A stretch of DNA of 64,000 bases from Clostridium beijerinckii (GTDB taxonomy: Bacteria; Bacillota; Clostridia; Clostridiales; Clostridiaceae), in the NCBI GenBank assembly GCA_003129525.1, contig CP029329.1, positions 1,531,501 through 1,595,500 on the forward strand. Reading direction: 5' to 3'. Below the pieces are notes generated by a model. The model was given only the letters and a program-made list of their open reading frames with translations. It ran no database searches and had not been told where the DNA came from. The first letter of the stretch is position 1. Each line of letters starts with the position of its first letter. Shown one piece after another: positions 17,689 to 27,789 of the stretch. The position numbers and the translations under genes were made by a program.

Positions 17689-18375
17689 ATGAGATACACA
17701 AGATATGAATATAAAAAATCAGGTAAGATAAAATTTTTATGTAGTATTACAATTATTGTTGGAATATCAATAGTATGTGGATTATATATTAGTAATTTTA
17801 TTTTTAATGAAAAGCAGATTCAAGATAACAATAATGATAATTCAAGATATTCAATTGAAGGAAATAATGAAGCTGAGATTAAGAGCATTATATCATTACA
17901 ATGTGGGTATTATTCTAAAGAAGAAAATGCAAAAGAATTATTAACTCTAATATCAAAATATTGCCAGCCTTTTATAATAGAGGATGATGGGAAATATAGA
18001 GTGTTGGCTGGAATATATAAAGAAGAAGATGGATTAAAAAAAATAGAAGAATTTAAAGCTAACAATATCGATGTTACAAAGGTTAATTTAATCATTTCAA
18101 GCAATAATATAGAAAGTAAAAAAGTAATAGAAGTTATAGATGGGTTTTTAACAATTACAAAAAAACTTGAAGAAGCGTCAGTTAAAAGTATAAAAACAGC
18201 AGAGTTCAAAGAATGGGCTGATAAAATTGTAAATGATGGTAGTAATGCTAAATCTAAAACAATAGAGGGTTTAAGTAGCTATGTAAAAAACTTGCCAGAT
18301 GAAATAAATAAAGAAAATAATAATATAAATATACAAGATTTATATAAATTAATTAAATCACGCGAAATAAAATAG
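17689..18375 (+). CDS. SPOR-like single-pass membrane protein
   Basis: About 228 residues: a basic N-terminus, one membrane helix (residues ~13-38, FLCSITIIVGISIVCGLYI), then an extracytoplasmic part. Residues ~65-120 (SLQCGYYSKEENAKEL ... YRVLAGIY ... EEFKANNID) have the repeat pattern of a SPOR domain, which binds glycan strands lacking stem peptides at division sites. The C-terminal ~110 residues are helical and unrecognised. The start is the ATG at 17,689 behind AAAGGGGG; the ATG at 17,671 has no ribosome site. Placed just before the maf-mre block, so a cell-wall role is plausible. Confidence 0.75.
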   Translation: MRYTRYEYKKSGKIKFLCSITIIVGISIVCGLYISNFIFNEKQIQDNNNDNSRYSIEGNNEAEIKSIISLQCGYYSKEENAKELLTLISKYCQPFIIEDDGKYRVLAGIYKEEDGLKKIEEFKANNIDVTKVNLIISSNNIESKKVIEVIDGFLTITKKLEEASVKSIKTAEFKEWADKIVNDGSNAKSKTIEGLSSYVKNLPDEINKENNNINIQDLYKLIKSREIK

Positions 18376-18518
18376 TAAACTGACGTATTATTTTTGCGAG
18401 TGGGCCTAAGACTATATTAAAAAATTAATAATTATTACAATAAAATTACATTTATATAAAAAAATCTATAAGTTAGTATAACAGACTTGTTTAAGAACAT
18501 CTTAAATGATAAACTATA

Positions 18519-18563
18519 GGGTATAGAAATGGTTTGTGGGTATACCTGCCATTTCTATACTCT
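18519..18563. repeat. 15-bp-stem hairpin without T-run
   Basis: GTATAGAAATGG (18,521-18,532) pairs perfectly with CCATTTCTATAC (18,549-18,560), extendable by about three pairs, with a 16-base loop. It lies between the SPOR gene and maf. The lack of a T-run on either side makes a simple terminator less likely. Confidence 0.55.
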
Positions 18564-18639
18564 AAAAAATTAACATGTCTATAATATATATTATTTGTCA
18601 ATAATATATATTAAATTCTTTATTTTAGGATGTGAATAT

Positions 18640-19206
18640 ATGAAAATCGTTTTAGCTTCTGCTTCAGAGAGAAGGCAAGAACTTTTAAATAGATTAATTG
18701 AAAAATTTGATATAATAGTCAGTGATTTTGATGAAAGTAAAGTTCTATTTGAAGGATCTATAGATAGATATGTTAAAAATGTAGCTTTAGGGAAGGCACT
18801 TGATGTTAAAAATAAACTAGATGAAGATGCAATAATAATATCGGCAGATACTATAGTTACGTTAGATGATAAGATACTTGGAAAACCGAAAGATGAAGAA
18901 GATGCTTTTAAGATTTTAAAATCACTTCAAGGTAAAAAACATTTGGTTTATTCAGGCATTGTTATTATTAATACAGCTAGAAATTTAATAAAACAAGAAA
19001 GCTTAGCTACTGAGGTCACTTTTTCTGAAATAAGCGATCATGAAATACTAGAATACATAAAAACTGGTGAGCCTCTAGATAAAGCTGGGGCTTATGGCAT
19101 TCAAGGCATAGGTGGAATATTTGTTGAGGAAATAAAAGGATGTTATTATAATGTTGTTGGACTTCCATTAAACAAATTAAAATTTATGCTAAAAGAAGTA
19201 CAATAA
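18640..19206 (+). CDS. maf: Maf-type nucleotide pyrophosphatase
   Basis: 188 residues of the Maf/YhdE family, hydrolysing dTTP/UTP or modified nucleotides to monophosphates. Recognisable: N-terminal LASASERRQELL, ISADTIV, LGKPKD and the C-terminal AGAYGIQG plus YYNVVGLP. In Firmicutes Maf is tied to septum formation and lies before the mre genes, as here. The start is set at the ATG at 18,640 because the protein then begins MKIVLAS as in homologues, with AGGATG upstream; an upstream TTG at 18,595 would add an unlikely 15 residues. radC follows 45 bases later. Confidence 0.93.
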   Translation: MKIVLASASERRQELLNRLIEKFDIIVSDFDESKVLFEGSIDRYVKNVALGKALDVKNKLDEDAIIISADTIVTLDDKILGKPKDEEDAFKILKSLQGKKHLVYSGIVIINTARNLIKQESLATEVTFSEISDHEILEYIKTGEPLDKAGAYGIQGIGGIFVEEIKGCYYNVVGLPLNKLKFMLKEVQ

Positions 19207-19251
19207 TTTGAGGGGATTTAGGGGTATCATATATGTGGAGGTAGTATATTA

Positions 19252-19941
19252 ATGGATAGTAGCCTTAAAATTAAGGATATACCACAAAATGAAAGACCTA
19301 AAGAAAAATTATTGACATACGGAGCTGATAGCTTAAGCAATTCAGAGTTATTAGCACTTATACTTAGAACTGGAACTCAGGGAGAAAATGTACTTCAACT
19401 TAGTAGTAGGCTTTTATCAGAATTAGAAGGATTAGATGGGATTTTAAGTGCAAGTTTTAATGAAATAACATCTATAAAAGGTATAAAAGAAGGAAAGGCT
19501 TCTCAAATTTTAGCATTATCTGAGCTTTTTAGGAGATTTAGAACATTAAAAGCAACGAAAAAATATGTTAAGATTAATTCACCTAAAGACTTGGCAGACC
19601 TTCTAATGGGAGAAATGAATGAGCTAACTCAAGAAGTTTTGAAGGTGGTATTATTAAGTACAAAAAATATGATTATTGGAACAAAAGATGTTTTCAAAGG
19701 TAGTTTAAATACATCTATAGTGCATCCAAGAGAAATATTTAAGCAAGCAATAAATAAAAATAGTGCATCTATAATTATATGTCATAATCATCCATCAGGT
19801 GATCCAACGCCTAGCAAGGAAGATATAAATATTACATTAAGAATTAAAGAATGCGGAGATATAATAGGAATTCAATTAGTAGATCATATTATAATAGGAA
19901 ATAATAAATTTGTTAGCCTTAAAGAAAGAGGACTAATATAG
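19252..19941 (+). CDS. radC: RadC/MPN-domain protein
   Basis: 229 residues. The N-terminal ~75 residues carry helix-hairpin-helix-like sequence (SIKGIKEGKASQI), and the rest is a JAB/MPN metalloprotease-like domain with the zinc motif HNHPSGDPTPSKED. Despite its name, RadC is not established as a repair enzyme and its substrate is unknown. GGAGG precedes the ATG. Position between maf and mreB is the standard Gram-positive order; mreB begins 21 bases after its stop, suggesting co-transcription. Confidence 0.93.
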   Translation: MDSSLKIKDIPQNERPKEKLLTYGADSLSNSELLALILRTGTQGENVLQLSSRLLSELEGLDGILSASFNEITSIKGIKEGKASQILALSELFRRFRTLKATKKYVKINSPKDLADLLMGEMNELTQEVLKVVLLSTKNMIIGTKDVFKGSLNTSIVHPREIFKQAINKNSASIIICHNHPSGDPTPSKEDINITLRIKECGDIIGIQLVDHIIIGNNKFVSLKERGLI

Positions 19942-19962
19942 AATCGGAAGGGGAAAAAATAA

Positions 19963-20979
19963 ATGGGATTTTTTGGATCAGGAAAAGATATGGGGATAGA
20001 TTTAGGAACTGCAAATACATTAGTATTTGTAAAAGGAAAAGGGATTGTTTTAAGAGAGCCATCTGTTGTTGCTGTAAATACAATGACTAAAAAAACATTA
20101 GCCGTTGGATCAGAAGCTAAACTTATGATAGGTAGAACTCCAGGAAATATAGTAGCTATAAGACCGCTTCGAGATGGTGTAATAGCAGATTTTGATATAG
20201 CTCAAACAATGATGAAAAGTTTAATAGAGAAGGTATCAACAAAGAATGCATTTAAGAACCCAAGAATAATAGTTTGTTATCCATCAGGTATTACTGAAGT
20301 TGAAAAGAGGGCTATTGAAGAGGCAACAAAGCTTTCAGGAGCTAGAGATGTTATTTTAATGGAAGAGCCAATGGCAGCAGCAATCGGCGCAGGGCTTCCA
20401 GTAAGTGAACCAACAGGAAGCATGATAGTTGATATTGGCGGTGGTACTACTGAAGTAGCTATTATTTCTTTAGGTGGGATAGTAACTAGTAAATCTCTTA
20501 GAAAAGCAGGAGATGAATTAGACCAATCAATAATATCTTATATTAAAAAAGAATTTAACTTAATGGTCGGAGAAAGAACTGCTGAACAAGTAAAAATGGA
20601 AATAGGTTCAGCTTATAAAGTTGGAGATGAAGAAATGGTTATGGAAATAAAGGGAAGAGATATGATTTCAGGCCTTCCAAAAACTGTTCAAATTTCAGAA
20701 ACTCAAGTGAGAGAAGCATTAAAAGAACCAGTATATGCTATTATAGAGGCGATTAAAACTACATTAGAAAAAACACCACCTGAGCTTGCAGCAGATATTA
20801 TAGAAAAGGGAATAATGCTTGCTGGCGGTGGAGCTTATCTAAGAGGCTTAGATGTATTGATAAATAAAGAAACAAATATGCCTGTACATATTGCAGAGGC
20901 ACCTCTTGATTGCGTAGTACTTGGAGCAGGAAAGGCACTAGAAGATTTTGATAAAATTAGTAGAGATCAAAGAGGTTAG
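19963..20979 (+). CDS. mreB: rod-shape actin MreB
   Basis: 338-residue bacterial actin that forms membrane-bound filaments guiding lateral wall synthesis. Actin-fold motifs are intact: [10 protein letters not shown] (phosphate 1), [11 protein letters not shown] (phosphate 2) and the adenosine motif [13 protein letters not shown]. The N-terminus (GFFGSGKDM) could contribute to membrane binding. It is the first gene of mreB-mreC-mreD-PBP2, with mreC starting 3 bases after the stop. Confidence 0.97.
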   Translation: MGFFGSGKDMGIDLGTANTLVFVKGKGIVLREPSVVAVNTMTKKTLAVGSEAKLMIGRTPGNIVAIRPLRDGVIADFDIAQTMMKSLIEKVSTKNAFKNPRIIVCYPSGITEVEKRAIEEATKLSGARDVILMEEPMAAAIGAGLPVSEPTGSMIVDIGGGTTEVAIISLGGIVTSKSLRKAGDELDQSIISYIKKEFNLMVGERTAEQVKMEIGSAYKVGDEEMVMEIKGRDMISGLPKTVQISETQVREALKEPVYAIIEAIKTTLEKTPPELAADIIEKGIMLAGGGAYLRGLDVLINKETNMPVHIAEAPLDCVVLGAGKALEDFDKISRDQRG

Positions 20980-20982
20980 TAT

Positions 20983-21831
20983 ATGAAGCTTCTTAGGAAT
21001 AAACTGGCAGTAACTATTATAGTACTGTCAGTTAGCTTTTTAGGATTAATAGTTTATACTGTTAAGAGAGAGAATAGAAGTATTATTGAAAATGGTGCCG
21101 GTAGTACTCTAAATCCTGTACAAAGTCTTATGTATAATGCAACTGATAAACTTAAGGAAACTTTAGACTTTTTCTTGAATTTTTCAGAAGTAAAAGCACA
21201 AAATAAAGAATTAATTAATAAAAATCAAGAGCTTGAAAACAAATTAAGTACTTATTCAGATTTGAAAGAAGAAAATGATAGATTAAGAGAAGTATTAAAT
21301 TTTGTAGAAGAAAGAAATAACTATAACTATATATCATGCGATATTATAGGATATAGTGGAGGAAACTTTTTAGATGGATATATAGTTAATAAAGGTAAAA
21401 ATGAGAATATTCAAAAAGGCATGATAGTTATAGCAGCTCAAGGATTGGTAGGACAAGTGACAAGTGTAGGGAATAACTGGAGCATAATTCAATCTTTGGC
21501 TAATGAAAATATAGCTGTAAGTGTTATGGTTGAAAGCACTAGAGATGCCACTGGATATTTAAAAGGATTTAAAGATAGTAAAAATAGAAATTTAGCAAAA
21601 GTGTACGATCTTCCAATGGATTCTGAAGTTAAAGAAGGTGATGTAATAATGACTTCTGGAGTAGGTATGATTTATCCAAAGGAAATTAGAATTGGAGAAG
21701 TAATTTCAGTTGAGGAAGATAAAGTAAAAGTAATGAAAAGTGCAGTTGTAAAACCATATGTAGATTTTAATAAATTAGAAGAATTATTTATTGTCTCTCC
21801 GAAGGATACGAGAGAAATTAAATATAATTAG
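20983..21831 (+). CDS. mreC: rod-shape protein MreC
   Basis: 282 residues: a membrane helix at residues ~8-26, a coiled coil (~70-105) and an extracytoplasmic double beta-barrel. The family core YSGGNFLDGYIVNKG ... GLVGQVTSVGNNWS is visible. MreC activates PBP2/RodA during elongation and dimerises through the coiled coil. Genes are tightly packed: mreB ends three bases before and mreD starts ten bases after. Confidence 0.95.
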   Translation: MKLLRNKLAVTIIVLSVSFLGLIVYTVKRENRSIIENGAGSTLNPVQSLMYNATDKLKETLDFFLNFSEVKAQNKELINKNQELENKLSTYSDLKEENDRLREVLNFVEERNNYNYISCDIIGYSGGNFLDGYIVNKGKNENIQKGMIVIAAQGLVGQVTSVGNNWSIIQSLANENIAVSVMVESTRDATGYLKGFKDSKNRNLAKVYDLPMDSEVKEGDVIMTSGVGMIYPKEIRIGEVISVEEDKVKVMKSAVVKPYVDFNKLEELFIVSPKDTREIKYN

Positions 21832-21841
21832 GGGTTCGTAA

Positions 21842-22333
21842 ATGGAAAAATTAATTATTATTCTAGTTTCAATAGGCTTAGCTATATTAGACAATTCATT
21901 GGTCCCATTTTTTTCTATAAAAGGGGCTTATCCTAGTCTGTTATTTACAGTTGCTATTGCTTATTCAATAATAAATGGCAAAGAAAAGGCTACATTTATA
22001 GGTGCTGTGAGCGGTGTGTTGCAAGATGTTTTCTTTTTTCATGGATTTGGAGTGAATTCTTTATTAAATTTATTATTATGTCTTTTAGCAAGCATTATTG
22101 GAGAAGGAATAGTAAAAAATAAGAGATTAATACCTGTAATTTCAATTTTTTTTATTACAATAATGAAGTATATAGGAGTAATTATAATATTTTATTTGTT
22201 AGATATTGATATACAATTTTCAAAAAGTATTATTATGGGAATATATAATGGAGTAGTAATGTTTTTTGTATATAAGTTAGTAATGAATGTTTATGATGAT
22301 GAATATTCAAAACAAAGGTGGAGGTTTAAATGA
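21842..22333 (+). CDS. mreD: rod-shape protein MreD
   Basis: 163-residue integral membrane protein with five or six hydrophobic helices, and the family pattern GAVSGVLQDVFFFHGFGVNSL. MreD links MreC to the elongation machinery. Its stop overlaps the PBP2 start by four bases (ATGA), which suggests translational coupling. Confidence 0.92.
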   Translation: MEKLIIILVSIGLAILDNSLVPFFSIKGAYPSLLFTVAIAYSIINGKEKATFIGAVSGVLQDVFFFHGFGVNSLLNLLLCLLASIIGEGIVKNKRLIPVISIFFITIMKYIGVIIIFYLLDIDIQFSKSIIMGIYNGVVMFFVYKLVMNVYDDEYSKQRWRFK

Positions 22334-25245
22334 TACTAAATAAACCAACAAATAGAAAAAAAAAGAAAACTTCTAGGTATACTGTTTTGGGTATTATTAT
22401 GGGAATTATATTTGGAATTATTATTTTAAGATTATTGTATATTCAAGTATTTAGTTATGAAGAATACAAGGAAAGAGCAAATGTTACATCGACAAGGTTT
22501 GTATCAGAGAAGGCTCCAAGAGGAAAGATATATGATCAAAAAGGTAATATTTTAGCAACTAATATACAAACATATACCATTACATATACTAAAACAGATG
22601 ATTCAGATAAGCAATTTTATACGACAATGAAACAATTGTTCAAAATATTAGATGAAAATAAAGAAACTGTTCAAGATACATTGCCATTAAAAATAGATAG
22701 TGATAATGAGATATATTTTGAATATACTAGTAGCGGTAAAGAAGCGCAAAATTATGAGGAATTAAGATTTAAAAAAGATAGAGGTATAAGTGATACTTTA
22801 AAAAATATAATGTTTAAAGATGTTGAAGAACTATCTGATACGCAAAATTCAAAATTAGATGAAGCTCTTCTAAAGATGACACCAGAAGATTCATTTTATG
22901 CTTTAGTTAGATATTATAATTTAATTGAAATTATAGATTCTGATTATAAAAATAAAGATAAGAGTAAAATATATTCTAACATGTCAGATAAAGAGTTAAC
23001 TTATATGATTTTAAATGAAGGCTATTCTTTAAATGATATTAGAAAATTTATGGTTATAAAAGATTCTATAAAGATGCAGAGTTTTAAAGGAGACAAGTCA
23101 GCAACAATTGCAGGAAATATAAAAAAGGATACAGCTTTTATAGTTTATCAAAAACTTAATGATTTGTCTGGAATAGATGTTAGCTTAGCACCAATAAGAT
23201 ATTATCCATTTAACAATTTAGCATCTTCAGTTTTAGGTTATGTATCTCCAATTAATGACACTCAAAAAGAAAAGTATGAACTTAAAGGGTACGATGTTTC
23301 ATCTGACTTAATTGGTAAGTCTGGTATAGAATCAGCTTTCGAAGAACAACTAAAGGGCGTTAAGGGTGGAACTACTGTCAAGGTAAATTCACAAGGTAGA
23401 GTTACTCAAGAATTATTTAAACTTGAATCTTATCCTGGAAATGACGTTCATCTTACAATAGACAATGATATTCAATATGCCGCAGAGCAATCTTTAGTAG
23501 ATACTATGAAAGTTTTACAAAATACATCAGATCAAGGATATACTTATAAAAATGCAACAAGAGGAGCAATAATTGCAGTTGAAGTTAAAACAGGAAGAAT
23601 CTTATCACTAGTAAGTTATCCTGATTTTGATCCTAATTTATTTGCAGTTCCGGGACAATTGACATCAGAAGAGCGAACAAAATATTTCAATCCAGACTTG
23701 GATGCATTTGGGCAAGAGTTAATAAAAAGCATGGGTTTGAACAAGACTGTAGATGATTTATTTCCAATGAAGGATGAATATAGAACAGATCAATATGATT
23801 TATATCCAAGAGCATTTTATAATTATGCTACTATGTCATTGTTGCCACCAGGATCTACATTTAAGCCCCTTACATCAGTTGCGGGTATGGAGTCTGGTGT
23901 AATAAACGCTGACACAGTTATAAATGATATAGGTAAATTTACTGAACATCCAGAAACTTTTGGTAAAAGCTTTGCACCAGGAAGTGATATAGAAGGTGCA
24001 AATGGACCAACAAATTTAACAACAGCTATACAAAAATCAATCAACTATTATTTCTATGAAACTGCATATAGAATGTATATTCAAAAGCAAAATCAAGGAG
24101 AAAGTAAGATCGAGGCTTTAAATTCTATTGCAAAATATGCTTGGCAATTTGGATTAGGTGTTGATACAAACAGTAAAGAAAAAGCTACAACTGGAATAGA
24201 AATAGGAGAAAATTATGGTCAAACATATAACTTTAAATCATGGAAAGATACCTCTATTGCATATGCTAAATATAACTTAGTTGATGCTTTAGAAAATGGA
24301 GATTATAATGGAAAAACTTTCATTCCATTTGACATTCGTGTTTTAGAAGATGATAAGGAAGAGGTTAGTAATGCAAAACAATCCATAAAAGACAAAGTTG
24401 TAAATAGCTTAAATAAAGTTGGAACGGATGAACCACAAAGTAGTCATGATGATTTTGCAAAAGATATTAAGAAAGATATTCAAGATATAATTGATAATTC
24501 AGATATATATAAACAAAGGATACAAGATTATGAAGCATCAGGGAAAACGGTAAATCTAGATAATCAAGCTTCAATCATAGCAGAGGTTTTGGCTCAATTT
24601 ACAATTAACGATAAACCTGGAGAAATAAGATCACCAGCTCAACTTGTTTATGCATCAATTGGTCAAGGTATGAATAACTATACTCCAATGCAGTTAGCAT
24701 CATATATTTCAACTCTTGCCAATGGTGGAACAAGATATAAACTTCATTTAGTTGATAAAGTTACAGATAATGATGGTAATGTAATACAAGAATTCAAACC
24801 AGAAATATTAAATACAATATCTATTTCAAAAGCAACCCAAGAGGTAGTTAAGCAAGGGATGACAGCTGTTAATACTGAAGAAGGTGGTACAGCAGCAACT
24901 GCATTCTTAGGATTCCCAATAGAAACAGCTGGTAAAACTGGGACAGCTGACTTTGCAGCAGATCAGAGAGAAAAGGGGAGATCGCCCTATGCAACTTATG
25001 TAAGTTATGCTCCAGCAAATGATCCGCAAATAGCTGTAGTTGCAGTAGTTTTTGATGGAGGTCATGGAGGGTATATTGCACCAACAGTTAGATCAGTTTA
25101 TGAAGCATACTTTAAGGATGAATTACTAAGATTGGATCCTAATTATGCATCTAAATCGGAGTCTTTCCAAAAGTATGTTACTAATAATCCATATAATAAA
25201 AATAGTAGTGTAATGCAAGTAAGTACAATAGATGAAAAAAAATAA
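22330..25245 (+). CDS. mrdA: penicillin-binding protein 2 (elongation transpeptidase)
   Basis: Class B PBP of 971 residues that cross-links peptidoglycan during side-wall growth with RodA. A membrane anchor lies at residues ~18-42. The pedestal domain starts with RGKIYDQKGNILA. The transpeptidase motifs are Ser509-Lys512 (STFK), Ser570-Asn572 (SIN) and KTG at 869-871. It is much longer than E. coli PBP2 (about 630) because of inserted segments in the pedestal (about 95-220) and between SxN and KTG (about 610-760), as is usual in Clostridium. GGTGGAGG lies before the ATG, and a terminator follows. Confidence 0.95.
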   Translation: MILNKPTNRKKKKTSRYTVLGIIMGIIFGIIILRLLYIQVFSYEEYKERANVTSTRFVSEKAPRGKIYDQKGNILATNIQTYTITYTKTDDSDKQFYTTMKQLFKILDENKETVQDTLPLKIDSDNEIYFEYTSSGKEAQNYEELRFKKDRGISDTLKNIMFKDVEELSDTQNSKLDEALLKMTPEDSFYALVRYYNLIEIIDSDYKNKDKSKIYSNMSDKELTYMILNEGYSLNDIRKFMVIKDSIKMQSFKGDKSATIAGNIKKDTAFIVYQKLNDLSGIDVSLAPIRYYPFNNLASSVLGYVSPINDTQKEKYELKGYDVSSDLIGKSGIESAFEEQLKGVKGGTTVKVNSQGRVTQELFKLESYPGNDVHLTIDNDIQYAAEQSLVDTMKVLQNTSDQGYTYKNATRGAIIAVEVKTGRILSLVSYPDFDPNLFAVPGQLTSEERTKYFNPDLDAFGQELIKSMGLNKTVDDLFPMKDEYRTDQYDLYPRAFYNYATMSLLPPGSTFKPLTSVAGMESGVINADTVINDIGKFTEHPETFGKSFAPGSDIEGANGPTNLTTAIQKSINYYFYETAYRMYIQKQNQGESKIEALNSIAKYAWQFGLGVDTNSKEKATTGIEIGENYGQTYNFKSWKDTSIAYAKYNLVDALENGDYNGKTFIPFDIRVLEDDKEEVSNAKQSIKDKVVNSLNKVGTDEPQSSHDDFAKDIKKDIQDIIDNSDIYKQRIQDYEASGKTVNLDNQASIIAEVLAQFTINDKPGEIRSPAQLVYASIGQGMNNYTPMQLASYISTLANGGTRYKLHLVDKVTDNDGNVIQEFKPEILNTISISKATQEVVKQGMTAVNTEEGGTAATAFLGFPIETAGKTGTADFAADQREKGRSPYATYVSYAPANDPQIAVVAVVFDGGHGGYIAPTVRSVYEAYFKDELLRLDPNYASKSESFQKYVTNNPYNKNSSVMQVSTIDEKK

Positions 25246-25293
25246 AGGTAGATAACCAAGAATCAAATATGGAAAATTAAAAATAGTTTTTGT

Positions 25294-25339
25294 AATATCT
25301 TTATAGGCATTGGATTTTTGCCTATAAAGATATTTTTTT
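25294..25339 (+). terminator. terminator of the mre-PBP2 operon
   Basis: AATATCTTTATAGGCA pairs perfectly with TGCCTATAAAGATATT around a 9-base loop, followed by a T-run. Confidence 0.9.
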
Positions 25340-25418
25340 GCAAAACAATTAAAAATATAAGTTATAATATATATTATATGAAGGATAATATTAGGCGTAG
25401 GCCTTGGTGGAGGTAATA

Positions 25419-26099
25419 ATGAAATATGATAATATAAAAAAAGGGAAATTTATATTAAGACCAAATAGATTTATTGCGCATATTGAAATTGATGGGAAAG
25501 TTGAAATTTGTCATGTTAAAAATACAGGAAGATGCAAAGAATTATTAATTCCAAATACAAGAGTCTTTGTTCAAGAGAATAATAATCCTAAAAGAAAAAC
25601 TAAGTTTTCTCTTATAAGCGTTATAAAACAAGAAAAGCTTATTAATATAGATTCTCAGGTACCAAATAAAATTGTTCATGAATGGATATCAGACGGTAAT
25701 CTTATTAAGGACATTACTTTAATAAAGCCAGAATCTAAATATAAGAGTTCTAGATTTGATTTTTATATTGAAACAGAAAAGAGAAAAGCGTTTATAGAAG
25801 TAAAGGGAGTAACGTTAGAGAATCAAGGAGTTGTAAAGTTTCCAGATGCACCTACGGAAAGAGGTGTTAAGCATGTGAAAGAACTTTGCGAGTGTGTAAA
25901 AGAAGGGTATGATGCATATATAATATTTGTAGTACAAATGAAAAATGTATTACATTTTGAACCTAATGTAGAAACACATAAAGAATTTGCGGACGCATTA
26001 AAAGAAGCAAAAAAACAAGGTGTAAATATACTTGCAGTAGACTGTGAAGTTAAAGAAGACAGCATCAAAATAATGGATTATGTTGAGGTGATAATATAA
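25419..26099 (+). CDS. sfsA: SfsA family protein
   Basis: 226 residues. SfsA was named for sugar-fermentation stimulation in E. coli; it has an OB-like N-terminal and a nuclease-like C-terminal part. Family motifs: FIAHIEIDG, HVKNTGRCKELL, SRFDFYIE, AFIEVKGVTLE and FPDAPTERGVKH. The acidic/Lys set in the last motifs resembles a PD-(D/E)XK site. The start is set at the ATG at 25,419 behind GGTGGAGG; a GTG at 25,404 lies at the edge of that site. It stands between the mre operon and min genes with its own spacing, so it may be independently transcribed. Confidence 0.92.
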   Translation: MKYDNIKKGKFILRPNRFIAHIEIDGKVEICHVKNTGRCKELLIPNTRVFVQENNNPKRKTKFSLISVIKQEKLINIDSQVPNKIVHEWISDGNLIKDITLIKPESKYKSSRFDFYIETEKRKAFIEVKGVTLENQGVVKFPDAPTERGVKHVKELCECVKEGYDAYIIFVVQMKNVLHFEPNVETHKEFADALKEAKKQGVNILAVDCEVKEDSIKIMDYVEVII

Positions 26100-26293
26100 A
26101 TGAAAAAAATCAGTTTACATATATTGTACAAAATTGAAAAAAATTGAGTATTATATATTTTTTAATAGAATTTTATTGAAATTTATTGAAAGATATATAC
26201 AAAAAAAGTTATTATAATGATATAATCTTAAATAGGTTGACAATTTAAAATGAATTTATTGTTTTAATCCGCAAAATTCATTGGAGGGAATGA

Positions 26294-26953
26294 ATGTATA
26301 ATAATGATGGTATTTTAATAAAAGGGAATAAAGATGGAATAAATACAACTATTCATATGAATAAGTTTGCTTGTTTTGAAGATATGCTTAAAATGTTAAT
26401 AAAAAAACTGTCTAAAGGAAAACATTTTTACAAAGGAACAACGCTAATTTTGAAAATAGATTTAAAATTAATTAATAAGAAAGAACTTGAAATTATTAGG
26501 CGCGAATTATTATCTGAAATAGAAATAAAGGATATCGTGTTAGAAGACATAGAAAAAGAAATTGAACAAGTACATGAAAAGGAGACTAGAATATTTGCTG
26601 GTGTATATGAAGGGAAAACTAAATTTATAAGAAAAACAATTAGAGGTGGACAATCTATAAGTTATCAAGGTAACATAGTTATAATTGGTGATATAAATAG
26701 TGGAGCAGAAATATATGCAGATGGAAATGTAATTGTTTTAGGAATCATAAAAGGTAAAGTAAGTGCAGGAGCGAATGGGAATACGAAAGCCGTAATTGCT
26801 GCATTTTTATTGCAACCAGAAATTCTAAAAATTGCAAGTGTTATAGCAATGTCTCCAGATGATATTGAAAAACCAAGATATCCGGAATTAGCAAGGATTA
26901 AGGATGGATCAATAATAGTTGAACCGTATTTGCCAAACAAATATATATATTAG
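26294..26953 (+). CDS. minC: septum-site inhibitor MinC
   Basis: 219 residues. The N-terminal domain (to about residue 95) is divergent. The C-terminal beta-helix is clear: RGGQSISYQGNIVIIGDINSGAEIYADGNVIVLG and GKVSAGANGN. MinC blocks FtsZ assembly away from mid-cell when held at the membrane by MinD. GGAGGGAATGA precedes the ATG. minD starts 20 bases after its stop and minE follows; a complete MinCDE set with MinE (rather than DivIVA alone) is characteristic of many Clostridia. Confidence 0.95.
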   Translation: MYNNDGILIKGNKDGINTTIHMNKFACFEDMLKMLIKKLSKGKHFYKGTTLILKIDLKLINKKELEIIRRELLSEIEIKDIVLEDIEKEIEQVHEKETRIFAGVYEGKTKFIRKTIRGGQSISYQGNIVIIGDINSGAEIYADGNVIVLGIIKGKVSAGANGNTKAVIAAFLLQPEILKIASVIAMSPDDIEKPRYPELARIKDGSIIVEPYLPNKYIY

Positions 26954-26973
26954 AATGTCGGAGGGATTTGTAA

Positions 26974-27774
26974 ATGGGAGTATCTATTGTAATAACTTCA
27001 GGTAAAGGTGGTGTTGGTAAAACAACCACTACAGCGAATATAGGAACTGCTTTAGCATCAATTGGAAAGAAAGTAGTTGTTATAGATGGTGATACAGGGC
27101 TTAGAAATTTAGATGTATTACTTGGATTAGAAAATAGAATAGTATATACAATAATAGATGTTATAGAAGGAAGATGCAGATTAAAACAAGGGCTTATAAA
27201 AGATAAAAGATTTCCTAATCTATGCTTATTACCTACTGCACAAACAAAGGATAAGGATGATATAAGTGCACAAGATATGCTTAAAATAGTAAATGAATTA
27301 AAAGAAGAATTTGATTATGTATTAATAGATTCACCAGCAGGTATTGAGCAAGGATTTGAAAATGCAGTTATAGGTGCAGAAAGAGCAATTATAGTTGTAA
27401 ATCCTGAAATCACATCTGTTAGAGATGCAGACAGAGTCATTGGAAAACTTGATTCAAAGGGATTAGAGGATCATGCAGTAATTATAAACAGGCTAAATTA
27501 TGAAATGACTAAAAATGGAGATATGCTTGATGTAAGTGATATTATAGAAACTCTTTCAATAGAATTATTAGGGGTCGTACCAGATGATAAGAATGTAACT
27601 ATTTCAACTAACAAAGGAGAACCTATTGTATTAGATGAAAATGCATATGCTGGACAAGCATTTAAAAATATTGCAAGAAGAATTACAGGAGAAGAAGTTC
27701 CTCTTATGAATTTACAGATAGAAGATCATCAAGGATTCTTTGGCTCCTTAAAAAAGCTATTTAAGCGCAATTAA
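26974..27774 (+). CDS. minD: septum-site ATPase MinD
   Basis: 266-residue ParA/MinD ATPase. The deviant Walker A SGKGGVGKTT carries signature Lys11 and Lys16, switch I DGDTGLRNLD, switch II DSPAGIEQG. The C-terminal amphipathic helix (FFGSLKKLFKRN) is the membrane-targeting sequence. ATP-bound MinD recruits MinC, and MinE stimulates hydrolysis to produce oscillation. It lies between minC and minE in a tight operon. Confidence 0.97.
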   Translation: MGVSIVITSGKGGVGKTTTTANIGTALASIGKKVVVIDGDTGLRNLDVLLGLENRIVYTIIDVIEGRCRLKQGLIKDKRFPNLCLLPTAQTKDKDDISAQDMLKIVNELKEEFDYVLIDSPAGIEQGFENAVIGAERAIIVVNPEITSVRDADRVIGKLDSKGLEDHAVIINRLNYEMTKNGDMLDVSDIIETLSIELLGVVPDDKNVTISTNKGEPIVLDENAYAGQAFKNIARRITGEEVPLMNLQIEDHQGFFGSLKKLFKRN

Positions 27775-27789
27775 GGGAGGAGAGAAGAA

